From positions 1 through 64,000 of the forward strand of contig JAITLC010000136.1 in NCBI GenBank assembly GCA_031278095.1: DNA of 64,000 nucleotides, given 5' to 3'. The DNA is from Treponema sp. Its GTDB lineage: Bacteria; Spirochaetota; Spirochaetia; Treponematales; Breznakiellaceae. The notes beneath the pieces are model-generated. The model worked only from the letters and a program-made list of their open reading frames with translations, was not told the origin of the DNA and did not search any database. Positions 35,167 to 43,336 of the stretch are shown piece after piece (within the stretch, counting starts at the first letter, position 1; each line of letters starts with the position of its first letter). Made by a program: the position numbers and the translations under genes.

Positions 35167-38100
35167 GTGTATAAAAGCGTAGACTCCAGGGTCAATTTTC
35201 CCAAACTTGAGGAGGAGATCCTCATCTTTTGGGAGAAGAATCACATCTTTGAAAAATCAGTTTCCCGGCGTGAGGGAAGGGAAGAGTTTGTCTTCTACGA
35301 TGGCCCCCCCTTTGCCACGGGCATGCCTCACTTTGGCCATTTTATCCCCAGTACCATCAAGGACATCATTCCCCGTTACATGACCATGAAGGGGAAGAAG
35401 GTGGAACGCCGTTTCGGCTGGGACTGTCACGGTCTTCCCGTCGAGACACTCATTGAAAAGGAGCTGGGTCTCAATTCCAGGACGGATATAGAAAAGTACG
35501 GCATTGCCAAATTCAACGAGGCCTGCCGTTCCTCAGTGCTCCGCTATGTGAAGGAATGGAGGGCCATCATTACCCGTCTGGGCCGCTGGGTGGATTTTGA
35601 TAACGACTACAAGACCATGGACGGCGACTACATGGAGACGATCTGGTGGGCGGTGAAGAGCCTCTGGGAGAAGGCCCTTCTCTACGAGGGCTACTATATC
35701 CTGCCCTACTGTCCCCGCTGCGCCACGGTGCTTTCCGCCCACGAACTCAACCTGGGCGGCTACAGAGATGTTCACGATCCCGCAATCACGATCCGTTTCA
35801 GGGTGAAGGGTATTGCTCCCGCGGGCCGTGCTTCTGCAAACCCCGGACTAGACGGTCTTGCCGGCGGAAACACATATGTACTGGCCTGGACTACCACCCC
35901 CTGGACTCTGCCGTCGAACCTTGCCCTCACCGTAGGGCCGGACATTGATTATGTGCTGATCCAGGACGGGACCGACCGCTATATTCTTGCGGAGGCCCGG
36001 CTTTCCGCTTATTACAGGAATCCGCCAAAGATGCCCGGGGAAGCGGAACTTCAGGCGGGAGCGCTTCCCGGAGAGGGGGACTGTAAGATTCTCCGGCGTA
36101 TGAAAGGGGCGGATCTTGTGGGTATCGAATATGAACCCCTGTTTCCCTATTTTGCTTCAGCCGCGGAGCAGAATGCCTTTAGGATTTATCCCGGCGACTT
36201 TGTCTCTACCGAAGACGGCACGGGAATTGTACACACCGCGCCCGGTTTCGGCGAAGACGACGCACGGGTGCTTAAGGGAACCGGAGTTCCCACCATCTGC
36301 CCCATTGACGCCGAATGCCGCTTTACCGCCGAGGTGTCCGATTACGAGGGGCTCTTTGTCAAGGACGCGGACAGGGCGATCATGGAGCGTCTCAAGGCTG
36401 AAGGGAAACTGGTAAAACGCGATCAGATCCTCCACTCGTATCCCCACTGCTGGAGATGCGGAAGCCCGTTAATATACCGGGCGGTGAGTTCCTGGTTTGT
36501 CAATGTTGAAAAGATCAAGGAAGACATGCTGAATGCCAACAGTCAGATCTACTGGGTACCCGAACATATCAAGACAGGACGTTTCGGTAAATGGCTTGAA
36601 GGCGCAAGGGACTGGGCGATAAGCCGCAACCGCTACTGGGGCAATCCCCTGCCCATCTGGCGCTGTCCCGATTGCGGCAAGACGATCTGTATCGGAAACC
36701 GCGCGGAACTGAAGGAGCTTTCCGGCATAGAGCCTGAAGATCTGCACAAGCATTTTGTTGACGATATTACCATTCCCTGTGAATGCGGTTCCGTGATGAA
36801 ACGGATTCCCGAAGTTCTGGACTGCTGGTTTGAATCCGGCGCCATGCCCTACGGACAGAATCACTATCCCTTTGAAAACAAGGAATTCTTTGACAGCCAT
36901 TTTCCGGCGGATTTTATCAACGAAAGCCTTGACCAGACCAGGGGCTGGTTCTACACCCTTACTGTCCTTGCGGCGGCGCTTTTCAGGAAGCCGGCTTTTA
37001 AGAACTGCATTGTCAGCGGTTTGGTATTGGCTTCCGACGGCAAGAAGATGAGCAAGAGCCTCCGCAATTACACCGATCCTGTGAAAGTGCTGAATACGTA
37101 CGGAGCCGACGCTGTCCGGTTTTTTCTCATTCACTCGGCGCTCATTAAGGCCGAAGATCTCCGTTACAGCGATGAGGGAGTGAAAGAGGTACTTAAAAGC
37201 ATCATCCTTCCCCTCTGGAGTGCGTACAGTTTCTTTGTTACCTACGCTGCTATAGACAAGGTTAGTCCCTCGGGGGCGCCGGGGCATCCCTCCAATCTCC
37301 TGGATAAATGGATCCTCTCCATGGCAGAACTTCTGTCGGAGGATGTAGGGAATGCCCTTGATGTCTACGATCTTTCCCGTGCCGTTGATCCCATCATCAG
37401 CTTTATAGATCTTCTCAACAACTGGTACATCCGCCGTTCCCGGCGCCGTTTCTGGAAGAGCGAAAACGACGAGGATAAGCTTGAAGCTTATGCCACACTC
37501 CATGATGTGCTCAAGACGCTGATCACCGTTGCCGCTCCTTTTATGCCCTTTATCACCGATGCAATCTGGCAGAATCTCCGTTCCGAAGGGGATGCGGAAT
37601 CGGTGCACCTGGCCGACTATCCCGTCGTGCGGGCGGAACGCCGCGACCCGGATCTGGAATTCAGAATGGCTGCGGTGCAGCATGCAGTCTCCATGGGGCG
37701 GGCCCTTCGTTCCCAGCATAACATCAAGGTACGCCAGCCCCTTAAAACCGTTGAATTGGTAACACGCGATGAAGATGAAAAAAAAGCGCTCCTTGAAATG
37801 GAAGACATTATCCGGGAGGAGTTGAACGTAAAGGATGTGCTTTTCCGGGATAACGAGGAAGATCTTGTAAGTTACGAGGTAAAGGCCAATTTCCGTGTTC
37901 TGGGTAAGGAACTGGGCAAGGACATGAAGACTGCCGCCTCCAGAATTGAGGCTCTAAGCCAGCAGGAGATCCAGGGGCTTCTTGAAGACGCAACCCTCTC
38001 CATTGACATTAAATCTGCGAATGGCGGAAGCCGGACTCTGGAGATTACCGCAGAAAAACTGGATATACGGCGTATAGAAAAGGCCAACCTCAAGGTGCTG

Positions 38101-38403
38101 AACGAAGCTACCCTTACCGTGGGCCTTGATACGGAGATTACCGAAGAACTCTCCCAGGAGGGAGATGTGCGGGATCTTGTGCGGGGCATACAGAATCTCC
38201 GCAAGGTAAAGGGTTTTGAGGTTACCGACAGGATAAAGCTCACGCTTTCCGGTTCAGCCGCACTGAAAAAGGCGTGGGACAATTTCTCCGCCTTTGCCGT
38301 TTCGGAAATACTGGCAACAGAAACAGTATGGGCCGAAGTAGAAAATATGCAGGAAATTGAAGCGGGGGAAGAAAAGTGGCTTGTTCATATACAGCGGGTG
38401 TAA
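35167..38403 (+). CDS. ileS: Isoleucyl-tRNA synthetase, eukaryote-like type
   Basis: IleRS charges tRNA-Ile. At 1078 residues it is longer than the common bacterial form and has the class I signatures PHFGHF (54-59) in the DGPPFATGMPHFGHF context and KMSKS (about 626-630), an editing domain (TTPWTLPSNLAL, GTGIVHTAPGFGEDD) and an anticodon domain. The DGPPFATG context and length indicate the eukaryote-like or type 2 group, which in other bacteria is associated with resistance to mupirocin; that property is not shown here. The start is GTG behind GGAGG. Confidence 0.95.
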   Translation: MYKSVDSRVNFPKLEEEILIFWEKNHIFEKSVSRREGREEFVFYDGPPFATGMPHFGHFIPSTIKDIIPRYMTMKGKKVERRFGWDCHGLPVETLIEKELGLNSRTDIEKYGIAKFNEACRSSVLRYVKEWRAIITRLGRWVDFDNDYKTMDGDYMETIWWAVKSLWEKALLYEGYYILPYCPRCATVLSAHELNLGGYRDVHDPAITIRFRVKGIAPAGRASANPGLDGLAGGNTYVLAWTTTPWTLPSNLALTVGPDIDYVLIQDGTDRYILAEARLSAYYRNPPKMPGEAELQAGALPGEGDCKILRRMKGADLVGIEYEPLFPYFASAAEQNAFRIYPGDFVSTEDGTGIVHTAPGFGEDDARVLKGTGVPTICPIDAECRFTAEVSDYEGLFVKDADRAIMERLKAEGKLVKRDQILHSYPHCWRCGSPLIYRAVSSWFVNVEKIKEDMLNANSQIYWVPEHIKTGRFGKWLEGARDWAISRNRYWGNPLPIWRCPDCGKTICIGNRAELKELSGIEPEDLHKHFVDDITIPCECGSVMKRIPEVLDCWFESGAMPYGQNHYPFENKEFFDSHFPADFINESLDQTRGWFYTLTVLAAALFRKPAFKNCIVSGLVLASDGKKMSKSLRNYTDPVKVLNTYGADAVRFFLIHSALIKAEDLRYSDEGVKEVLKSIILPLWSAYSFFVTYAAIDKVSPSGAPGHPSNLLDKWILSMAELLSEDVGNALDVYDLSRAVDPIISFIDLLNNWYIRRSRRRFWKSENDEDKLEAYATLHDVLKTLITVAAPFMPFITDAIWQNLRSEGDAESVHLADYPVVRAERRDPDLEFRMAAVQHAVSMGRALRSQHNIKVRQPLKTVELVTRDEDEKKALLEMEDIIREELNVKDVLFRDNEEDLVSYEVKANFRVLGKELGKDMKTAASRIEALSQQEIQGLLEDATLSIDIKSANGGSRTLEITAEKLDIRRIEKANLKVLNEATLTVGLDTEITEELSQEGDVRDLVRGIQNLRKVKGFEVTDRIKLTLSGSAALKKAWDNFSAFAVSEILATETVWAEVENMQEIEAGEEKWLVHIQRV

Positions 38404-39362
38404 AAAATTCGGAAGCAGGATTTTTGCATTTCAAATTCCGTGCCGTCTTTTTTTCTCTATTCGTTTTATTTTCCTGCGCCAGCCGTCCCTCTATCGAGGA
38501 AATGTATCCGGGGATGGAGTTTGTGGCTCTTAACCCCGGCGCTCTTGCCTATGTGTATGTGGACGCGGCTTCTTCCCGGCTCATTCTGGAAGCCTCGGAT
38601 CTTGCAGGACTCCGGGACAGGCATGCGGCGGAAATTCTTGACCGTACCGGTAATGCGGTATTGGCGGTCTTTCCGGGCAACAGTGAGATGGCTATACAGG
38701 CGCTTGCCTGGGGCAACTACCCTGCCGGCCGGGTAAATTTTTCCTTTTTTTTCAGCAAGGCCTGGAAGAAGTACAAGTCCGAACGCGGAAGTTCCTTCTG
38801 GTTTTCGGCGGATGACGGAATATCGTTAGCCCTGAAAAAGGATCAGGTTTTTCTGGGGGTAAAGAACCGGAATGTTAGAGGACTGTCCGTGGAGGAAGTC
38901 TGGGATCCCTGGGCGCCCGTCGATCCCTTCGGCCCCTATCCGGGGCGGGTTGTGCCCGATGGTTTCAGGGCTTACCGGGAGGGAGCCGCCCTGGCTCTCT
39001 GGGTCGATAATCCTGCAGCCAACCTGGGCGCCGTTCTTGAGACCCTCTCCATTCCCCTGCAGATCCCGGCGGAAAGCTGCTTTGTAGCCCTTGATCCTCT
39101 CGAAAAGGAGAGTTTTAGCGGGCGTATACGGATGGAATTCTCCCAGCCGAGCCAGGCGCGGGCCATTCTTGTCCTCATGACCATGGCCAGATCCCTAATG
39201 CCCAGGACGGAAAACAGGCTTGAAGGAACGGCGGCCCTGGCTTCCCTGATATTTGCAAATCCCCCCCAACAGGACGGCAGCGCCATTAACCTGATCACCG
39301 CTCCCCTGGGTTCTGATGAGATTGCTTTACTTTTTAGGATGTTTTCAGTATCATCAAAATAG
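38376..39362 (+). CDS. Predicted lipoprotein, function unknown
   Basis: The reading frame starts at GTG 38376, overlapping ileS by 28 bases; a TTG at 38424 is the alternative. It has a hydrophobic segment and lipobox VLFSCAS, followed by an alpha/beta body of about 290 residues (PGMEFVALNPGALAYVYVDAA, AVLAVFPGNSEMAIQAL, RGSSFWFSADDGISLAL). I do not recognise the family, although similar lipoproteins occur next to ileS in treponemes as far as I can recall. The overlap suggests coupled translation with ileS. Confidence 0.7.
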   Translation: MACSYTAGVKNSEAGFLHFKFRAVFFSLFVLFSCASRPSIEEMYPGMEFVALNPGALAYVYVDAASSRLILEASDLAGLRDRHAAEILDRTGNAVLAVFPGNSEMAIQALAWGNYPAGRVNFSFFFSKAWKKYKSERGSSFWFSADDGISLALKKDQVFLGVKNRNVRGLSVEEVWDPWAPVDPFGPYPGRVVPDGFRAYREGAALALWVDNPAANLGAVLETLSIPLQIPAESCFVALDPLEKESFSGRIRMEFSQPSQARAILVLMTMARSLMPRTENRLEGTAALASLIFANPPQQDGSAINLITAPLGSDEIALLFRMFSVSSK

Positions 39363-39750
39363 ATGAGCTTGTTTCAAAACTCAGGTTTTTTCTGAACAAT
39401 GGTTTTTGAACAAGTCATAATGAACAAATATACAGGGAAACGGATTGGCGTCATTTAATCGGCGTTTCCCTAAATCTATGGTGTATAAAGAGACTTTTCC
39501 AAAACTTCAGCTTTTTGGAAGACAAGTTTTGCTTGTCAAGTTTCCTTATATTGGTGTCTGTCCATAATGTAGACATATTATGGACAGACTTCCTTAAAAC
39601 GGTCTGTCCGCAAAGTAACCGGCTTTATGGACAGACGCTATTTAGAGGAAAAAGCGGACGTGCGGCCGCTTTTTCTAAAGCCATTCCCGGAAAAAACTTG
39701 AGTTTTGGGAATGGCTCTAAATTTTAAAAAAAATATGTGCGGAGAGTGCG
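39363..39750. other. Repeat-filled intergenic gap
   Basis: No gene is seen in this 388-base gap. It holds a TGTTTC-type inverted repeat (39364-39417), a hairpin AGGGAAACG/CGTTTCCCT (about 39435-39473) enclosing ATTGGCGTCATTTAATCGGC, a second small TTTTCC/GGAA hairpin (39490-39525), the 85 bp GTCTGTCC element (39554-39638), and a GCCATTCCC/GGGAATGGC hairpin (about 39680-39716) before the zinc-ribbon gene. Confidence 0.6.
39554..39638. repeat. GTCTGTCC hairpin element, 85 bp short form
   Basis: The ends are inverted repeats: GTGTCTGTCCATAATG on the left and the complement GCGTCTGTCCATAAAG on the right. Inside are two hairpins, GTCTGTCCATAAT with ATTATGGACAGAC, and GTCTGTCCGCAAAG with GCTTTATGGACAGAC, joined by CTTCCTTAAAACG. 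Flanks TATATTG and TATTTAG resemble a decayed target duplication. Compared with the 131 bp copy at 42068 it lacks the middle hairpin. Confidence 0.75.
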
Positions 39751-40092
39751 ATGCCTACCTACGGATACGAATGCAAATCCTGCGGACACATCTTTGATGT
39801 GTTCCAGAACATGAGCGATGAGCCGTTAAAAACCTGCCCGCAGTGCGGCAAAGATGTCAGGCGGCTTATCAATGGAGGTACCGGTATTATCTTTAAGGGC
39901 TCCGGTTTCTATGTTACCGACAAGGGGAAAGAGAAGCCGGCCGCGGCCGCGGGGAAAGAGAAGACCGAAACTCCCAAAACGGAGAGTTCCTCCCCCGCCG
40001 CTGCGGCAACAGCAGGCACGGAACATGCCGTCAAGAGTGCAGACCGTTCTCCCCCGCACGAGGCTTCTCAGACGAAGAAGGTTGCAGGGTAA
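39751..40092 (+). CDS. FmdB-type zinc-ribbon protein
   Basis: The 113-residue protein begins MPTYGYECKSCGHIFD, with a zinc ribbon of Cys8, Cys11, Cys29 and Cys32 and the family's FKGSGFYVTD ending (about 49-58). The rest is a low-complexity Ala/Lys/Pro tail. Members of this FmdB/CxxC_CxxC family are widespread and were first noticed as regulators near formamidase genes; the role here is unknown. The next gene starts 4 bases after its stop. Confidence 0.85.
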   Translation: MPTYGYECKSCGHIFDVFQNMSDEPLKTCPQCGKDVRRLINGGTGIIFKGSGFYVTDKGKEKPAAAAGKEKTETPKTESSSPAAAATAGTEHAVKSADRSPPHEASQTKKVAG

Positions 40093-40096
40093 TACG

Positions 40097-40438
40097 GTGA
40101 AACGGAGCGCAGTATTAAAAAAAAGCCCGCGGTTTTTTTGTGACAACTGCGGTGAAGAAGTAGGCCGGCAGGCAAAGAGCTGTCCCCATTGCGGCAGATT
40201 CTTTGCCTCTGTGCGTTGTCCCGCCTGCGGTTTTACCGGAGCGGAGGGCCTCTTTTCATCAGGCTGTCCGATCTGCGGTTATTCCACTCCTGTTTCAAGA
40301 GCGCCGCCTCCGAAGGAGGGCTTTTTCAGCAAGCCGTCCGCAAGGGAAGCGGCAGGACCCTTGCCCCTCTGGGTCTACATTGTTGCCCTTGTTACTCTCG
40401 CCGCCGTTATCTTTTTGCTTATCCGCAATATTCTTTAA
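40097..40438 (+). CDS. Zinc-ribbon membrane protein
   Basis: I start it at GTG 40097, four bases after the previous stop and behind AGGGT; the longer frame runs inside the FmdB gene. The 113-residue product has two zinc ribbons (CDNCGEEV with SCPHCGRF, and RCPACGFT with GCPICGYS), a Pro-rich linker and one C-terminal membrane helix (PLWVYIVALVTLAAVIFLLI). The ribbons would face the cytoplasm. Such proteins are common and mostly unstudied. It converges with the radical SAM gene with a 4-base overlap. Confidence 0.75.
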   Translation: MKRSAVLKKSPRFFCDNCGEEVGRQAKSCPHCGRFFASVRCPACGFTGAEGLFSSGCPICGYSTPVSRAPPPKEGFFSKPSAREAAGPLPLWVYIVALVTLAAVIFLLIRNIL

Positions 40439-41442
40439 TAGACTATCGGGGCGGCCTTTCCACAGCGGACGCAGGTATACTGCTTGTTGTTGAACGCAAG
40501 GCCTGAAGTGTCTGCCCTGAAGCCGCTGCGGGACACCAGCGTTGCGCCGCAGCCGGGACAGACAGTGTCGCTGAAGCGTTTTGGGTTGTGTGGAATATTG
40601 CCTGTATAGACAAATGACAGTTTTTCTGCGGCTCGTTCCGCCGCGCTGATGATCCGCCCGGCTTTCGTTGCAGCCCCATGGTAACGCCATGCCGGATGGT
40701 AGGCGGAGAGGTGCCAGGGAATGCCGGCGGATAATCCTTTGATAAAATCCCCCAGGGCATCCAGCTCTTCTTCTGAATCGTTAAGGTCCGGAACAATCAG
40801 GGTGGTGATCTCGGTATGAACTCCTGCTTCCACTGCAAGCCGTACAAAGTCCAGAACTGTTCCGAGATCCCCTCCCAGAACACGGGAATAGGTATCCTCT
40901 GAAAAACATTTAATGTCTATGTTGGCGGCATCGGTGAGGGCCAGCACTTCTTTTGCGGCCTCCTTCAGGACAGTACCATTGCTCACAAGAACATTGGCAA
41001 TTCCCCGGCTGCGGGCTTCCTCCATGCAGGAGAGAAGATACTCAATATGGACAAGCGGCTCCGAATAGGTATAGGCAATCTGGGGATTCCCGCTCCGCAG
41101 TGCCGCCCTGCAGAGTTCCTGCGGAGACACAAAAGGCGCTTCATTATCGGTACTCTGGGAGATATGCCAGTTCTGGCAGAATGGACAACGGAGATTGCAG
41201 CCCGAAAATCCGACGGAAAGTATCTGTGAACCGGGACGGAAGTGGTAGAGCGGTTTCTTTTCAACCGGATCTACGGCGCTGCCCGTAATACGGCCTGCAA
41301 AAGGAAGCAAAAGTTTTCCTTCATGGTTAATGCGGACTTTGCAGATACCCTGCATGCCTTCCTTGAGCCTGCATCTCCACGGACAGAGACTGCATCCAAC
41401 AATGCCTGTTCCGGTGAAGGAATAAAAACGGCTCTCCGGCAT
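40435..41442 (-). CDS. Radical SAM enzyme, AmrS-like
   Basis: This 335-residue protein belongs to the pyruvate formate-lyase-activase-like group named AmmeMemoRadiSam system radical SAM enzyme. It has an N-terminal CSLCPWRCRLKEGMQGIC (Cys17-Cys34) typical of the family, the 4Fe-4S motif GCNLRCPFCQNW (Cys82, Cys86, Cys89), SNGT and IDIKCFSEDTY. A C-terminal CPGCG and CVRCG pair forms an extra zinc ribbon, which is not always present. The other members of the three-gene AmmeMemo set are not in the window. A small unknown gene lies 9 bases upstream, probably in one operon. Confidence 0.85.
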   Translation of the reverse strand: MPESRFYSFTGTGIVGCSLCPWRCRLKEGMQGICKVRINHEGKLLLPFAGRITGSAVDPVEKKPLYHFRPGSQILSVGFSGCNLRCPFCQNWHISQSTDNEAPFVSPQELCRAALRSGNPQIAYTYSEPLVHIEYLLSCMEEARSRGIANVLVSNGTVLKEAAKEVLALTDAANIDIKCFSEDTYSRVLGGDLGTVLDFVRLAVEAGVHTEITTLIVPDLNDSEEELDALGDFIKGLSAGIPWHLSAYHPAWRYHGAATKAGRIISAAERAAEKLSFVYTGNIPHNPKRFSDTVCPGCGATLVSRSGFRADTSGLAFNNKQYTCVRCGKAAPIVY

Positions 41443-41451
41443 AAGCCCTGT

Positions 41452-41847
41452 TTAACGGGCTTCTTTCATGCTGCCGGCGAAACGGCTGCGCAGATCTTCG
41501 TTTATCTGTGAAAACTGGAGGGAAATTTGAGCGGGCCCGCTTACCTCAAATGGCTCCAGGATCACCCCGCGGGCGCCCTGCCGTATCCAGAGTTTTACCA
41601 GGGGAGCCGCTTCGCCGGATTCAGTCACCGCGGAATGGATTTCCTCCACAAAGAGTATGTCTTCGATCCTGAATTCCAGCGCCATGGGTTTTTCTCCCAG
41701 GGGATCATAGATGAGGATGAGTTTGTCTTTTTCGGAAGGGTGCTGACGGGGATAGCCGGAGAAAGGCACTGCATTTTTGGGTATGGCGCCTGAGTATTTG
41801 GCTATATGGCTTAAAGGTAGAGTTTCAAGATAATTGGTTATCGCCAT
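41452..41847 (-). CDS. Small conserved-looking protein, unknown function
   Basis: The 131-residue product starts MAITNYLETLPLSHIAKYSG and looks like a soluble alpha/beta protein with ILIYDPLGEKPMALEFRIEDILFVEEI and LVKLWIRQGARGVILEPFEV strands. No known motif. ATG at 41847 is preceded by GAGGAGG, which rules out the longer frame from 41976. It shares the strand with the radical SAM gene 9 bases downstream. Confidence 0.7.
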   Translation of the reverse strand: MAITNYLETLPLSHIAKYSGAIPKNAVPFSGYPRQHPSEKDKLILIYDPLGEKPMALEFRIEDILFVEEIHSAVTESGEAAPLVKLWIRQGARGVILEPFEVSGPAQISLQFSQINEDLRSRFAGSMKEAR

Positions 41848-41865
41848 GTCCTGACCTCCTCTTAT

Positions 41866-41894
41866 AATATAACCCCTGAGTTTTGAAATGGCAA
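41866..41894 (-). promoter_or_regulatory. Possible promoter for the unknown gene and AmrS
   Basis: On the minus strand TTGCCA (41894-41889) and TATATT (41871-41866) are spaced by 17 bases. The start of transcription would leave only about 12 bases of leader, just enough for the GAGGAGG site, so confidence is limited. Confidence 0.35.
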
Positions 41895-41954
41895 CCGGTT
41901 TTGCCATTAGACTGTTTGCGAAATTTAGGTTGTGCAGGCAGTCTATTAAACGGC

Positions 41955-42281
41955 CTTTATTCGCAGCGGGGTCCAATACCCAAGAACCCGCTTGCGCGGG
42001 GGAGCTTTAGGGTGGTTAGAATCGGCAACGCTGTCAAAAAAGTGGTAGTAGAGCCCACAGTTAAATAGAGTCTGTCTATAATGTAGACACAGTATAGACA
42101 GACTACCTTAAAACAGGCATTTTGCGCACCGTTTTGGTACAAAAAGATGCGCAAATGCAAGGTCTGTCCATAAAGTAACCGGCTTTATGGAAAGACACTA
42201 AATAATTTCCCTGCAGAACGAAGCTCGTAAACGATGCAACGCTTATACGATACCTCGCCCTTTAGGGCGAAGAGGTTCATT
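41955..42281. repeat. Dispersed 190 bp repeat, copy B (interrupted)
   Basis: It is the inverted counterpart of 735-924. It is split by a 131 bp element at 42068-42198; removing that element and one copy of TAAATA restores a length of about 190 bp. Conserved blocks are the same as in copy A, for example CCCGCTTGCGCGGG and GAAGCTCGTAAACGATGCAA. Confidence 0.85.
42068..42198. mobile_element. MITE-like GTCTGTCC element, 131 bp, with target duplication
   Basis: The element is bounded by TAAATA on both sides (42062-42067 and 42199-42204), while the empty site at 812-817 has one copy. The ends GAGTCTGTCTATAATG and, reversed, GTGTCTTTCCATAAAG are imperfect inverted repeats. Three hairpins follow one another; the middle one has GCGCACCGTTTTGGTAC and its partner. 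It has no coding capacity, so it would need a transposase supplied from elsewhere. Confidence 0.8.
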
Positions 42282-42288
42282 AAGAGGC

Positions 42289-42405
42289 GGACTTGTTCCA
42301 AAACTCAGGTTTTTTCTGAACAAACTCTTGGGAAACCGGTCAAGTTCGATTTCCCCATTAAATCCAAGGTTACTGTTCCAAAATTTGACATTTTGGAACA
42401 GCCTC
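42289..42405. repeat. TGTTCC-family inverted repeat element, 117 bp copy
   Basis: The left end GGACTTGTTCCAAAAC and right end TTTTGGAACAGCCTC form the family ends. It is homologous along its length to 11936-12051 (shared AATCCAAGGTT, ACTCTTGG, GGTCAA). It ends 15 bases before the nudC ribosome site. Confidence 0.75.
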
Positions 42406-42431
42406 GGGTACTATTTTTGCGGAGGTTTACC

Positions 42432-43262
42432 ATGTGTAATGTTGATTCGGGCGGGATATTTCTTTTCCAAGGCCTTGCCATGATACTTCCTCCCGGCGAT
42501 TCGGAGGATCATTTCAGGGGTTTCGGACGGGAACTCCTGGAAGCTTCCTTTGTTGACGCTCAGGCAGATCCGGATGTCTTTGAAATCCCGGCACTTAACG
42601 GTTCCGCCCCGATCCTTGCCGCCTCCATTCCCGTTTCGCAGCCTCTGCCCGGCGGCTGGCAGGCTGTTCCTGTGCGTCAGGTTCTCTCGGCGGTCTGCGG
42701 GGAAAAGAACCGGTATTCAGGCGGCGGCCTTTCCGGCTGTATACTCCGGGCCTACCACGCCGCCCAATGGCGGAGGGATTCCCGTTTTTGCGGGTGTTGC
42801 GGTGAAAAGAATATCGATGCCCCCGATGAATTCGCCCGGCTCTGTCCTGTCTGCGGCAGACGGGAATATCCCCGGATCTCCCCGGCCGTGATCACGATCG
42901 TCATCAATGATAAGAACGAGGCCCTGCTTGCCCATAACAAAAAATTTTCACACGGCATGTACAGTCTTATTGCCGGCTTTAACGAGGCGGGAGAGAGCCT
43001 TGAAGACACGGTAGCCAGGGAGATTCTGGAAGAGGTGGGAATTGAGGTACGGAATATCCGCTACATAACAAGCCAGCCCTGGCCCTTTCCCAATTCCCTC
43101 ATGCTGGGTTTTACCTGCCGTCATGCAGGCCGCAGCATACGGCCCGACGGCATTGAGATTGAAGACGCCCGCTGGTTTAACCGGGACAATCTCCCGCCGC
43201 TTCCCGGCTATGGCTCGGTGTCCCGCTACCTTATCGAACTGTGGCGGGAGGGGAGCCTTTAA
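42432..43262 (+). CDS. nudC: NADH pyrophosphatase (NudC-type Nudix hydrolase)
   Basis: The 276-residue enzyme cleaves NADH or NAD-capped RNA to NMN and AMP. It has the typical N-terminal half, a four-cysteine zinc ribbon (Cys120, Cys123, Cys138, Cys141) and the Nudix box GFNEAGESLEDTVAREILEE (182-201, continuing VGI). The SQPWPFPNSLM motif just after it is diagnostic of the NudC subgroup. ATG at 42432 follows GGAGG; the upstream extension in the same frame lies in repeat sequence. Confidence 0.93.
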   Translation: MCNVDSGGIFLFQGLAMILPPGDSEDHFRGFGRELLEASFVDAQADPDVFEIPALNGSAPILAASIPVSQPLPGGWQAVPVRQVLSAVCGEKNRYSGGGLSGCILRAYHAAQWRRDSRFCGCCGEKNIDAPDEFARLCPVCGRREYPRISPAVITIVINDKNEALLAHNKKFSHGMYSLIAGFNEAGESLEDTVAREILEEVGIEVRNIRYITSQPWPFPNSLMLGFTCRHAGRSIRPDGIEIEDARWFNRDNLPPLPGYGSVSRYLIELWREGSL

Positions 43263-43336
43263 GCGCCAGGGAAGTACCGATTGGAAGGCGGGGTCCATAC
43301 CCTGAAGCTTGCCCCGGGGTTCTTCATTGGCGTCAT
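43263..43336. repeat. GC-rich GCGGGGTTCATACCC repeat fragment
   Basis: GGCGGGGTCCATACCC (about 43285-43300) is followed by GCTTGCCCCGGGGTTCTTC, the same arrangement as at 664-700 and, in part, at 41964-42000. The right edge, ATTGGCGTCATTTAATCGGC, also occurs at about 39444-39463 and here runs into the end of the minus-strand gene. Confidence 0.5.

Larger units (their letters stand above)
41848..42431. other. Long repeat-filled gap before nudC
   Basis: The 584-base gap contains the candidate minus-strand promoter (41866-41894), the interrupted 190 bp repeat (41955-42281) with its 131 bp insertion, and a TGTTCC-family element (42289-42405). No gene is supported; the long open frame from 42234 runs through repeats. 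Confidence 0.6.

Noticed and set aside
39854-40096. Longer start for the second zinc-ribbon protein
   Set aside because: It would read inside the FmdB gene in another frame; the GTG at 40097 sits right after the FmdB stop.
42234-42431. Upstream extension of nudC in the same frame
   Set aside because: The extension runs through the repeats; the ATG at 42432 has GGAGG and gives a normal NudC start.
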